Part shown: positions 1 to 6,184 of the stretch, piece by piece | Layout: each line of letters opens with the position of its first letter | Position numbering within the stretch: the stretch's first letter is position 1 | NCBI GenBank assembly: GCA_016183145.1 | Contig: JACPFE010000763.1 | Span: 1-16,201, forward strand | Length of the DNA: 16,201 bases | Reading direction: 5' to 3' | Origin: Deltaproteobacteria bacterium | GTDB taxonomy: Bacteria; Desulfobacterota; Binatia; UBA9968 | Notes under the pieces: model-generated | The model's database searches: none | What the model was told of the DNA's origin: nothing | The model's input: the letters and a program-made list of their open reading frames with translations, nothing else | Program-made: the position numbers and the translations under genes

Positions 1-38
1 CTGAAAACCAAAAGGGGAGTCCCATGGAACGGTTTGGT

Positions 39-1391
39 TTATTCCGCTCCGGCGACTTTGCGCTCGACCGCGTTACGCAGCTCTTTTAACGCCGCGCTGA
101 ATTCGACCGAGTAGTGCTCGGGATCGCGGATCGATTTTATCGACTCTGGCAGACGGCTGAACTCTTCGAGAAACGCCGCCCGGCTCTGTTCCAGAGAGGG
201 GAGCGACGCGACGGTTTTCCCTTGCACCATGACCTGCGTGAGCAAGGCCTCCGCGTCGGCAACGTTTTCATCGCGCCGCGTCACGAAATCATTTTTTAAC
301 TGCCCGTTCACGTCGCGCAGACGATACACCTGCTTCTTGCCCGGCCAGGAAACTTTGCCGGTGCTGAGCTTCAACACCGGCCGGCCGTCGTACTCGACGA
401 GCTTATACGCGCAGTCGGTCCAGGGAGCGTCTGCCGAAACCCCCATTTTCGTGCCGACGCCGTAGCTGTCGTAGGGGACATTGGCATCGGAAAACTCCGC
501 GAGATCGAATTCGTCCAAGCCGCCGCTGCCGATAATTCTTACATCCTTCATATTGGCGGCATCGAATATCTTGCGCACCTCCCGCGCCAGCGTGGCGAGA
601 TCGCCGCTGTCGATCCGCACGCCCTGGAGACGCTCGCCTCTGGCGGCCATCTCTTTGCCGACTTCAACGGCTTTGCGCGCGCCGGCGATGGTGTCGTAGG
701 TGTCGATGAGCAGAATCGAGTTATTGGGAAAACTTTTTACGAAGCTGCGAAAAGCGTCGACCTCGCGCTCGTGGCTGGAAACGAAGGAATGGGCCATGGT
801 GCCGACAACGGGAATCCGGTAATGCCGGCCGGCGCGCACGTTGCTTGTCCCCGCAAAGCCGGCGAGGTAGCTCGCCCGCGCCACCTTCATGCCGGCGTCG
901 ATGCCGTGGGTGCGTCTGAGGGAGAAATCGACCACGGCGCGGCCCCGTGCCGCATGGACGCAGCGGGCGGCTTTAGTGGCGATCAGCGATTGGAGATTGA
1001 TCTGATTGATGATAAAGGTCTCGACGATTTGCGCTTCGATGACCGGCGCGGTGACCTCGACGACCGGTTCATCTTTAAAAAACAGCCGCCCCTCCGGGAT
1101 CCCCCAGACTTCCCCCGTGAACTTCAAACTCTTCAGGAAATCGAGAAAATCATCGGCGAAGATTTTCAGGGAATGAAGATAATCAACGGCGCTTGTATCG
1201 ATGGAGAGCCCTTCAAGGAATTCGAGCACATCCTCGAGGCCGGCAGAGACAAAATATCCTCGGTTGGCTGGGTAGGCTCGGACAAAGAGACTGAAGGTCG
1301 CAGATTCCGTACGCCGGTTTTGAAAATAGGCCTGCGCCATCGTCAGTTGGTACAGATCGGTGAGCAAGGCAATATCGTTTTCCGTCGCCAC
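39..1391 (-). CDS. pncB: Nicotinate phosphoribosyltransferase
   Basis: This 450-residue protein is a full-length NAPRTase, the cytosolic enzyme that joins nicotinate to PRPP, with ATP hydrolysis, to give nicotinate mononucleotide in the Preiss-Handler NAD salvage route. Recognisable blocks are the N-terminal TDLYQLTM (11-18), DFSLRRTHG (155-163), GTMAHSF (197-203) whose His201 fits the phosphorylated histidine of the family, GVRIDSGDL (257-265), GSGGLDE (288-294) and the phosphate-binding YGVGTKMG (310-317). The start is a GTG, chosen because AGAGGAGG lies about five bases upstream on the minus strand (1397-1404). It is transcribed divergently from the first selenoprotein gene, with 159 bases between the two starts. 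Nothing links it mechanistically to the other genes; it is probably a housekeeping neighbour. The family assignment is firm from sequence motifs. Confidence 0.96.
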   Translation of the reverse strand: MATENDIALLTDLYQLTMAQAYFQNRRTESATFSLFVRAYPANRGYFVSAGLEDVLEFLEGLSIDTSAVDYLHSLKIFADDFLDFLKSLKFTGEVWGIPEGRLFFKDEPVVEVTAPVIEAQIVETFIINQINLQSLIATKAARCVHAARGRAVVDFSLRRTHGIDAGMKVARASYLAGFAGTSNVRAGRHYRIPVVGTMAHSFVSSHEREVDAFRSFVKSFPNNSILLIDTYDTIAGARKAVEVGKEMAARGERLQGVRIDSGDLATLAREVRKIFDAANMKDVRIIGSGGLDEFDLAEFSDANVPYDSYGVGTKMGVSADAPWTDCAYKLVEYDGRPVLKLSTGKVSWPGKKQVYRLRDVNGQLKNDFVTRRDENVADAEALLTQVMVQGKTVASLPSLEQSRAAFLEEFSRLPESIKSIRDPEHYSVEFSAALKELRNAVERKVAGAE

Positions 1392-1472
1392 TCGAACCTC
1401 CTCTTTGCTGCGCGGGAGTTTAGTGTAAAGAGCCGGGCAAGTAAAGTTTCCCGCCGTTGCCCTTGCGGGCCT

Positions 1473-1502
1473 TTGACAGCAGCGAGCTTGCTCGACTATA
1501 GT
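1473..1502 (+). promoter_or_regulatory. Sigma-70-type promoter for the first UGSC selenoprotein gene
   Basis: A perfect TTGACA (1473-1478) is followed after 18 bases by TATAGT (1497-1502), one mismatch from TATAAT. Transcription would start near 1509, about 40 bases before the ATG at 1551. The spacer contains a small perfect inverted repeat (CGAGC-TT-GCTCG, 1483-1494) that could be an operator or chance. This is the best promoter match in the window; it is a visual match without experimental support. Confidence 0.6.
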
Positions 1503-1550
1503 CGGGCTGAAAGCATCGCTCTCATCGGTAAGGGAAGGGAGGACCTCAAA

Positions 1551-2105
1551 ATGATCGTACTCAGTCCTGAAGGAAAGGCACCGACGGCGGCGGCGCGAGT
1601 GCCCGCCCTGCCGCGTTTCCCGGATTTACGGGGGAAGGTTGTCGGACTGCTCGACAACAGCAAGCCGAATGCCGACAAGCTCGGTGAGCGCTTCGAGCAA
1701 CTGTTACGGCAGCAATACGGCGTTGCCGGTGTCGTCAAGCGGCGCAAGCTCACGGCACAGCAGGGGGCGCCGAAGCAAGTTCTCGACGAATTGGCGGCCC
1801 AGGCGGATTTCGTTCTCAGCGGTCTTGGAGATTGAGGCTCGTGCACGTCGTGGAGTGTCCACGACTCAATCGAACTACAGAAACGTGGCCGGTTTGCCGT
1901 GACGGTCATCACGCACGCCTTTGATGCATTGGCGAAATCCGAAAAGGAAGCCTTCGGCGCGCCCGACCATCCAGTTTTGGTCGTCCAACATCCCATCGGG
2001 ACGGTGAAGCTGGATGAGGTCAACAAGAGGGCGGATGCGGCGTTCGATCGGCTGGTTGAAATCCTGGTCGAGCCGCAGCAGCGTAAAGCCGCGGTGGGAA
2101 GCTGA
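1551..2105 (+). CDS. UGSC-family selenoprotein 1 (TGA at 1833 read as Sec95)
   Basis: Read through the TGA at 1833-1835, this gene encodes 184 residues with Sec95 in the motif GLGD-Sec-GSCTSWSVHD, the signature of the UGSC (seleno)protein family, a family found repeatedly in marine metagenomes and still without a settled biochemical role. Sec-x-x-Cys resembles a thioredoxin-type redox pair. The N-terminal half has a Rossmann-like strand-turn (GKVVGLLDN, about 28-36) and QGAPKQVLDEL before the motif; the part after Sec keeps IELQK.G and a HPIG block. No in-frame stop lies between 1836 and 2102, and both halves align with the second UGSC gene at 3754. The ATG at 1551 is chosen because GGGAAGGGAGGA ends eight bases before it; the open frame further upstream runs antisense to pncB and is ignored. 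Conventional callers would give a 94-residue protein ending at Asp94. The Sec reading is very strong; the function is unknown. Confidence 0.92.
1833..1865 (+). promoter_or_regulatory. Sec codon and candidate bacterial SECIS hairpin of selenoprotein 1
   Basis: The TGA is followed by a perfect 8-bp stem, GTCGTGGA (1847-1854) with TCCACGAC (1858-1865), closing a GTG loop (1855-1857). The loop begins 19 bases after the TGA and its first base is G, which agrees with what is known of bacterial SECIS elements recognised by SelB (hairpin within the coding sequence just after UGA, G at the start of the apical loop). The identical hairpin follows the TGA of the paralogue at 4039. SelB recognition is inferred. 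Confidence 0.82.
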
Positions 2106-2149
2106 CATATCATAGGATCGGAAATAGGTTTTGATCGCACATGCGGTTT

Positions 2150-2211
2150 CCCTCTCCCGCGCGCGGGAGAGGGCGAGGGTGAGGGTCCTCTCCCTCCAAA
2201 GGAGGGCGAGG
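2150..2211. repeat. Palindromic intergenic repeat (CCCTCTCCC...GGGAGAGGG type)
   Basis: The spacer between the first selenoprotein and its partner gene holds a perfect 24-bp palindrome (2150-2173, arms CCCTCTCCCGCG) followed by GAGGGTGAGGG and a second hairpin (CCTCTCCCTCC at 2187-2197 with GGAGGGCGAGG at 2201-2211, AAA loop). Related sequence recurs at 3376-3468, 13206-13292 and 14376-14488. It looks like a dispersed REP or small MITE-like family. There is no U-run after the hairpins, so a terminator role is unlikely, though they could protect or attenuate the transcript. Confidence 0.7.
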
Positions 2212-2252
2212 AGGTGATGAGAAGCTGAGGACGCGCTAAGAGGGAACACACC

Positions 2253-3305
2253 ATGAATCCCAGTACGCTCGAGGCGGAGAAAATTGAAGTCGGCGACGAT
2301 CTTTGGGCGGCGCAAGAGTTTTTCGAAGAGAAAGGTTGGAGCGACGGGCTGCCGATCATCCCGCCGACCGAAGAGCGGGTGGCGCGGATGCTTGCCGCGG
2401 TCAAGCGCGCTCCGCAAGATGTCATCGGCGCCGTGCCGCCGCGCTGGGCGCCCGCGACGGTTGAAAAGATCGCGATCAATGCCGTGATGGCCGGCTGCAA
2501 GCCGGAGTATATGCCGACGCTGATTGCCTGCGTCGAGGCGATCACCGATGCGCAATTAAATCTCTATGCGCTCCAAGCGACCACCGGCGGGCCGGCGGTG
2601 ATGGTTATCATCAACGGTCCGATCCGTCGGCAACTCAACGTCAACGGCGGTGCCAACGCGCTTGGCGAAGGCTGGCGCGCCAACGCGACGATTGGCCGCT
2701 TCGTGCGTTTGATCCAACGCAACATCGGCGGCTCGTATCCCGGCACGACCTGCAAAGCAACTTTAGGCTGGCCTGGAAAATATTCGATCTGCATCGGCGA
2801 GAACGAAGAGGTGAGCCCCTGGGAACCGCTCCACGTCGAGCGCGGCTTCGCCGCCGATCAGAGCACGGTGACGGCGATCAGCGCGGACGCCTCCATACGT
2901 GCGTCGGATTTGGACAGCACGAAGGCGGTGGGCATCCTCACCAACTTCGCCCAGCGCATGGAGGGACCCTCGGGGCCGGAAGCGATCATGGTTATCTGCC
3001 CGGAGCACGCGAAAATCATTGCCGGCGACGGCTTCAGCAAGACGGACGTGAAGAAATTCGTCTGGGAACGCGCCGCCTATCGCATGAAGGATCTCCCGGA
3101 CGAGACATTTCACCAGCGGGTCAAACGCCGCAGCGATTTAAAGTTGACGCGCGACAGCGTAATTCCGGTTACCGACAAGCCGGAAGATATCCTCGTCGTC
3201 GTCGCCGGCGGCGACGGCTCGCAGTCTCAATATATCCATGTTTGGGGACAAAGCACGCCGGAAGGCGGTTCGACGCGGTCGGTGACTAAACAGATTAAAG
3301 ATTAA
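2253..3305 (+). CDS. UGSC-associated conserved protein, copy 1 (function unknown)
   Basis: I do not recognise a characterised family for this 350-residue protein. It is clearly paralogous to the gene at 4858 along its whole length. Shared blocks are WSDGLPIIPPTEERV (29-43), EKIAINAVMAGC.PEY (71-86), QATTGGPA (108-115), NGPIR.LNVN (121-131), NATIGR (144-149), GWPGKY..C.GENEE (172-186), SPWEP.HVE.GF (188-199) and near the end KPEDILVVV.GG. Cys82 and Cys180 are conserved in both copies and are candidates for thiol or selenol exchange with the neighbouring Sec protein. No signal peptide or membrane segment is visible, so it is probably cytosolic. ATG at 2253 follows AGAGGGAA. It starts 147 bases after the selenoprotein stop, and the same order recurs in the second module, which argues that the two families act together. 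Confidence 0.88.
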   Translation: MNPSTLEAEKIEVGDDLWAAQEFFEEKGWSDGLPIIPPTEERVARMLAAVKRAPQDVIGAVPPRWAPATVEKIAINAVMAGCKPEYMPTLIACVEAITDAQLNLYALQATTGGPAVMVIINGPIRRQLNVNGGANALGEGWRANATIGRFVRLIQRNIGGSYPGTTCKATLGWPGKYSICIGENEEVSPWEPLHVERGFAADQSTVTAISADASIRASDLDSTKAVGILTNFAQRMEGPSGPEAIMVICPEHAKIIAGDGFSKTDVKKFVWERAAYRMKDLPDETFHQRVKRRSDLKLTRDSVIPVTDKPEDILVVVAGGDGSQSQYIHVWGQSTPEGGSTRSVTKQIKD

Positions 3306-3307
3306 GG

Positions 3308-3343
3308 GTTCCAATCGTTCAAAACGTTCCAGTCGTTTCAATC
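3308..3343. repeat. Nine-base tandem repeat, four units
   Basis: Directly after the partner gene lie four imperfect 9-base units, GTTCCAATC, GTTCAAAAC, GTTCCAGTC and GTTTCAATC, followed by a decayed fifth. Nothing shows a function. It may be a replication-slippage or dispersed simple-repeat tract like the GGAGT and TAAGGAG tracts elsewhere in the window. Confidence 0.6.
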
Positions 3344-3375
3344 GTGTCGGATCATTGATGGTTGCGCCATTCTTA

Positions 3376-3468
3376 CCCTCGCCCGCTTCAGCCTGAGGCT
3401 GATCCGTCCTCTGGCGGATGCGGGAGAGGGCCTGTCCTGGGCTTGACGAAGGAGAAGGGTGAGGGCGT
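3376..3468. repeat. Palindromic intergenic repeat with branched fold
   Basis: CCCTCGCCCGC (3376-3386) pairs with GCGGGAGAGGG (3420-3430) with one mismatch. Inside it are two further hairpins, TCAGCC-TGA-GGCTGA (3388-3402) and ATCCGTC...GGCGGAT (3402-3419), so the segment could fold as a three-way junction. It is followed by a CCTGTCCTGGGCTTGACGAAGGA-like tail and GGGTGAGGG, matching the tail of the repeat at 14424-14488. It lies just upstream of the truncated binding-protein remnant and may mark the break point. Confidence 0.6.
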
Positions 3469-3515
3469 GAGCCGACGATTCCTACTCATCAGCCTGCTTA
3501 TCAGCTTCCCGTGGA

Positions 3516-3635
3516 ATGGCCGAACTGGGGAAGAGAGTGCCGGCGGCGAAGAATGCGGATGCGAAGGATTTTGTCGATACGCGATTCATCGAGGAGCTGG
3601 ACCGGTCGGGATATATCGACGGTCTTTATCGCTAA
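3516..3635 (+). pseudogene. Remnant: C-terminal end of an SsuA/THI5-like substrate-binding protein
   Basis: Reading from the ATG at 3516 gives 39 residues ending at TAA 3633-3635, with ADAKDFVDTRFIEELDRSG then YIDGLYR. This matches the extreme C-terminus of the binding proteins at 7228 (ADPKSFVDDSLLREIEASG then FVKALYAK) and 15126 (ADPRSFVDQSFVQEMEASG then FIKQLYKK). The signal peptide and all of the ligand-binding lobes are missing, and a palindromic repeat lies just upstream, so this is best read as the tail of a deleted gene. It implies that a type 2/4 binding protein once stood between the two UGSC modules. Expression as a short peptide is possible, but no ribosome binding site is evident. 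Confidence 0.75.
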
Positions 3636-3753
3636 CGATCGAGCCGTACGCCGCCGCTAACGTTGTCGGCGTGGCGGTCGCGGTTGCGGCGCGCGTCCGT
3701 TTCGAGGTAGATGATCAACAAATCGCCGAACTGTAATTCTAGGGAGGCAGGTC

Positions 3754-4320
3754 ATGGCAACGCTCAAATTCCTCGACCCGCGTGCAACGGTGAATCCGCA
3801 GGAGCGCCCGTTGGTAACGGGATTGGATTCGCTGGCAGGAAAGGTGATCGGCATCATCGACAACGGCCAGGCGAACTCGACGACGATGTTTCAGGAGCTG
3901 GCGAAACTTATTCAAGAAAATTTCAATACCAGGGAAGTGATTTTCAAAACCAAGCCGACCCATATGCAGGGCGCGCCTAAAGCCATCATGGAGGAAATCG
4001 TATCCCGGTGTGACGCGGTGATCACCGGTCTGGGCGCTTGAGGATCGTGCACGTCGTGGAGTGTCCACGACGCCATCGAGCTGCAAAAGAAAGGAAAGCC
4101 GACGGTGACTCTCTGCCAGTCGATCTTCATGGAGCTGGCGCGCACGGAGGCGAAGTTTTTCGGCGTTGCTAGTTTACCGCTGATCGAGATCCCTCATCAT
4201 CCGAGCGGCGGCGCACGGCCGGGCGAGCACCGGGCGGACGCGGAGGGGGCGATCGATTTAGTAAACGAGCGGCTGACGCTGGGCGGGCCAAAGAATTTGA
4301 GACAGGCGCGAGTGGTATGA
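3754..4320 (+). CDS. UGSC-family selenoprotein 2 (TGA at 4039 read as Sec96)
   Basis: Read through TGA 4039-4041 this gene encodes 188 residues with Sec96 in GLGA-Sec-GSCTSWSVHD. It aligns with the selenoprotein at 1551 on both sides of the Sec: GKVIGIIDN, MQGAPKAIMEE and CDAVITGLGA before it, IELQKKGK, AKFFGV and an IPHHPSG block after it, so translation past the TGA is required to make a protein like its paralogue. A Cys three residues after Sec gives a redox-type Sec-x-x-Cys. A further Cys sits after the motif (VTLCQS), absent from copy 1. ATG 3754 has AGGGAGG six bases upstream. The N-terminus (MATLKFLDPR) differs from copy 1, suggesting an old duplication. A normal caller would stop at Ala95 and may call a false second gene from GTG 4105. 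The activity is unknown; a thiol-disulfide or peroxide-type redox role is only an inference from the motif. Confidence 0.92.
4039..4071 (+). promoter_or_regulatory. Sec codon and candidate bacterial SECIS hairpin of selenoprotein 2
   Basis: After the TGA, GTCGTGGA (4053-4060) pairs perfectly with TCCACGAC (4064-4071) around a GTG loop (4061-4063), and C4052-G4072 can add a ninth pair. The 27 bases 4045-4071 are identical to 1839-1865 in the other gene, whereas flanking codons for the same residues differ (GGA against GGC before, ATCGAGCTG against ATCGAACTA after). That pattern shows selection on RNA as well as protein sequence. Confidence 0.82.
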
Positions 4321-4384
4321 GGTTAAAAAGTCATCCGACAGTTTCATTTGTCTAATGGCTCTTCTCTGGCTTGGCTGTCCGACA

Positions 4385-4422
4385 CCTTCCCCCCTTTGCG
4401 GGGGAAGGCTGGGATAGGGGGT
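4385..4422. repeat. Left palindromic flank of the DUF559 gene
   Basis: CCTTCCCCC (4385-4393) pairs with GGGGGAAGG (4400-4408), followed by CTGGGATAGGGGGT. The last part, AGGGGG at 4415-4420, sits just before the ATG at 4423 and supplies a ribosome-binding-like sequence. A matching palindrome lies at the other end of the gene (4771-4791). Confidence 0.72.
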
Positions 4423-4824
4423 ATGAACCAAATTCGATCGCGCGCCCGCGCGCTGCGCAAAAATTCTACTGAAGTTGAGCGCCTGCTTTGGCGCCACCTT
4501 CGAATGTGGCAGCTTGACGGCTACAAATTTCGCAGACAGCAACCCATCGGAAATTATATCGTTGATTTCGTCTGCTTGGAAAAAAGATTGATCATCGAGC
4601 TCGACGGTGGACAGCATGCGGAGCAAAGCCACTATGATTCTGAACGGGATGCTTGGCTACGCGACCAGCGATTTACTGTCCTTCGATTTTGGAACAACGA
4701 CGTCCTAATAAACGTCGAAGGTGTCGCTGCAAGAATATTTGAAACGTTGAAAAGCTCCCCCTTCCTCAATCCTTCCCCGCAAGGGGGAAGGAGGCGGATA
4801 CGGGGAAAGAATCCGGTCAGCTAA
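4423..4824 (+). CDS. DUF559 / Vsr-like endonuclease-fold protein
   Basis: This 133-residue protein belongs to the DUF559 family, which shares the restriction-endonuclease-like fold of the Vsr mismatch nuclease. Visible marks are the N-terminal ARALRKNSTEVERLLWRHLR (9-27 region), FRRQQPIGNYIVDFVC (37-51), then IIELDGGQH (57-65) and LRFWNNDV (87-94). Asp48, Glu59 and Gln64 fit the PD-(D/E)xK-type active site. An ATG at 4348 is in frame, but residues from there would be coded by the palindromic repeat, so 4423 with AGGGGG upstream is preferred. The last 20 or so residues (from SSPFLNPSPQGG) are coded by the right-hand repeat and are probably not part of the fold. The gene separates the second selenoprotein from its partner gene, unlike the first module, so it looks inserted. 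It may be a repeat-associated selfish or repair nuclease; substrate is unknown. Confidence 0.88.
   Translation: MNQIRSRARALRKNSTEVERLLWRHLRMWQLDGYKFRRQQPIGNYIVDFVCLEKRLIIELDGGQHAEQSHYDSERDAWLRDQRFTVLRFWNNDVLINVEGVAARIFETLKSSPFLNPSPQGGRRRIRGKNPVS
4757..4791. repeat. Right palindromic flank of the DUF559 gene
   Basis: CCTTCCCC (4771-4778) pairs with GGGGAAGG (4784-4791) around GCAAG, preceded by CTCCCCCTTCCTCAAT. It is the counterpart of the palindrome at 4385-4408 and overlaps the 3' end of the coding region. The two together give the gene a symmetrical boundary like a small mobile cassette. Confidence 0.7.
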
Positions 4825-4857
4825 GGTTGGTCGTAGTTTTCTGGAGTTTGTTTTTTT

Positions 4858-5922
4858 ATGAACCTCACCTCCCCTCTCATCGAAGTCGAAGACAGTTGGG
4901 AAGCGGCGAATGATTGGTTCCTGAAGGAAAAGCTTAGCGATGGCCTACCCATCGTGCCGCCGACGCCGGAACGGGTGGCGCGCATGCTCGACGCGACGAT
5001 TCGCGACCCACAGGAAACGATCGGCGTCATTCCGCCCAAATGGGCGCCTTGTTCCATTGAAAAAATCGCCATCAACGCGGTCATGGCTGGCTGCCTGCCG
5101 GAATACTTACCCGTCGTTATCGCCGCGGTCGAAGCGATCTGCGAGCCGCGTTTCAATCTCTACGGCGTGCAAGCGACCACCGGTTACGTCGGCCCGGCGC
5201 TGCTGCTCAACGGCCCCATCAGAACGGCGCTCAATGTGAATTGCGATTCCGGCGTGTTCGGTCCCGGCTTTCGCTCCAATGCGACCATCGGCCGGGCGAT
5301 TCGCTTGATCCTGATAACCGTCGGCGGCGGTTTCCCCGGTGACACGGACCGTTCGACTTTCGGCTGGCCTGGCAAGTACACGATGTGCTTCGGCGAAAAT
5401 CAGGAGAAGAGTCCATGGGAACCTTACCACGTCGAATTCGGCTTTAAGCCGGAAGAGAGCACAGTGACGGTGTTCGGCATCAACGGCTTCCTGCCGATTC
5501 ATACCGCCGGCAACCGCGGCGAGCAGGCGCTGTCTTCACTGGCCGAAGTGATCAAGATGCATCACGGCGTGAGCCATCTCGACGTCGGCAGCTTCGGCGG
5601 CGGCACGCCGCTGATTGCGCTCGGCATCGAAGACGCCGAAATCATGGCCCGGGACAGGATCACCAAAAAGCAAGTCAAAGACTATCTCTGGGAGCATGCG
5701 GCGCTGAAGTTCTCCGACATTCCGGCGCGGCGCAAGGGCCACAAAAGCGACACGGAGCTTCTGAGAGAGTCGCCGCACGTGACGCCGGACGGCGTCGTTC
5801 ATCTTTCCATCAAACCTGAGGACATCATGGTCGTCGTGCTTGGAGGCAAACATCGCCATTCGGTGTTTCTGCCGATGTGGACGGGGCGGAATACGCTTTG
5901 CGTGATCAAGCGGATACGATAA
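4858..5922 (+). CDS. UGSC-associated conserved protein, copy 2 (function unknown)
   Basis: This 354-residue protein is the paralogue of the gene at 2253 and again accompanies a UGSC selenoprotein. Conserved blocks are LSDGLPIVPPTPERVARML (26-44), EKIAINAVMAGC.PEYLP (68-85), QATTG (105-109), LLLNGPIRTALNVN (115-128), NATIGRAIRL (141-150), FGWPGKYTMCFGENQE (168-183), SPWEPYHVEFGF (185-196) and KPEDIMVVVLGG near the C-terminus. Cys79 and Cys177 match the two cysteines shared with copy 1; Cys65, Cys95 and Cys129 are extra. No signal peptide or transmembrane segment is seen. ATG 4858 is preceded by CTGGAGT about ten bases upstream and a T-run, a weaker site than its neighbours have. Sequence differs enough from copy 1 to suggest an old duplication and possibly a different substrate. 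I cannot name a function. Confidence 0.87.
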   Translation: MNLTSPLIEVEDSWEAANDWFLKEKLSDGLPIVPPTPERVARMLDATIRDPQETIGVIPPKWAPCSIEKIAINAVMAGCLPEYLPVVIAAVEAICEPRFNLYGVQATTGYVGPALLLNGPIRTALNVNCDSGVFGPGFRSNATIGRAIRLILITVGGGFPGDTDRSTFGWPGKYTMCFGENQEKSPWEPYHVEFGFKPEESTVTVFGINGFLPIHTAGNRGEQALSSLAEVIKMHHGVSHLDVGSFGGGTPLIALGIEDAEIMARDRITKKQVKDYLWEHAALKFSDIPARRKGHKSDTELLRESPHVTPDGVVHLSIKPEDIMVVVLGGKHRHSVFLPMWTGRNTLCVIKRIR

Positions 5923-5925
5923 GAG

Positions 5926-6009
5926 AATGGAGTGACGGAGTGCTGGAGTATCCGTAGAGAGCTGGAGTGGTGGAGTGATGGAATATTGGAGTGATGGGTT
6001 AGTGTGGTG
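5926..6009. repeat. Simple GGAGTG-rich repeat tract
   Basis: The spacer after the second partner gene consists of degenerate repeats of TGGAGTGATGGA-like units (GGAGTGACGGAGTG, CTGGAGTGGTGGAGTGATGG, TTGGAGTGATGG). Similar purine-rich simple tracts occur at 7184-7222 and 16131-16167. No coding frame or regulatory motif is evident. Confidence 0.6.
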
Positions 6010-6036
6010 TTTTTAAAGTTCGTTGAATAATCCTAA

Positions 6037-6128
6037 CGTCATTCCGGCCAACCCCGGCGAAGGCCGGGGGCGAGCCGGAATCCAGGACTTCGAAGGACCG
6101 CTGGATTCCCGCTTGCGCGGGAATGACG
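6037..6128. repeat. MITE/REP-like inverted repeat (GTCATTCC...GGAATGAC), copy 1
   Basis: The segment begins CGTCATTCCGG and ends CGGGAATGACG, with internal GGAATCCAG (6078-6086) facing CTGGATTCC (6101-6109). It is therefore an approximately 92-base imperfect inverted repeat. A second member lies at 9213-9281. The absence of coding capacity suggests a non-autonomous dispersed element. Confidence 0.78.
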
Positions 6129-6184
6129 AAAGTGGGCCATTGAATTTGTAGACGAACTTTAGTTCCAGGACACTAGGGAAGAAC

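Noticed and set aside
5..40. AAACCAAA/TTTGGTTT inverted repeat at the 3' end of pncB as a terminator
   Set aside because: The stem is AT-rich, the loop is about 20 bases and there is no proper U-run; support is too weak.
771..1550. Upstream part of a long plus-strand open frame (771-1835) leading into the first UGSC gene
   Set aside because: It runs antisense through conserved pncB coding sequence and has no family resemblance; the ribosome binding site and homology place the start at 1551.
1899..2105. Separate small gene after the TGA of selenoprotein 1
   Set aside because: It is in frame with the upstream half, has no ribosome binding site, and is the C-terminal half of the UGSC protein.
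1496..2555. Long minus-strand open frames over the first selenoprotein and the start of its partner
   Set aside because: They are shadows of strongly supported plus-strand genes, low-complexity and Ser/Arg-rich, with no recognisable domain.
4105..4320. Separate small gene after the TGA of selenoprotein 2
   Set aside because: Same reasoning: it is the C-terminal half of the read-through protein; the GTG is an internal valine codon.
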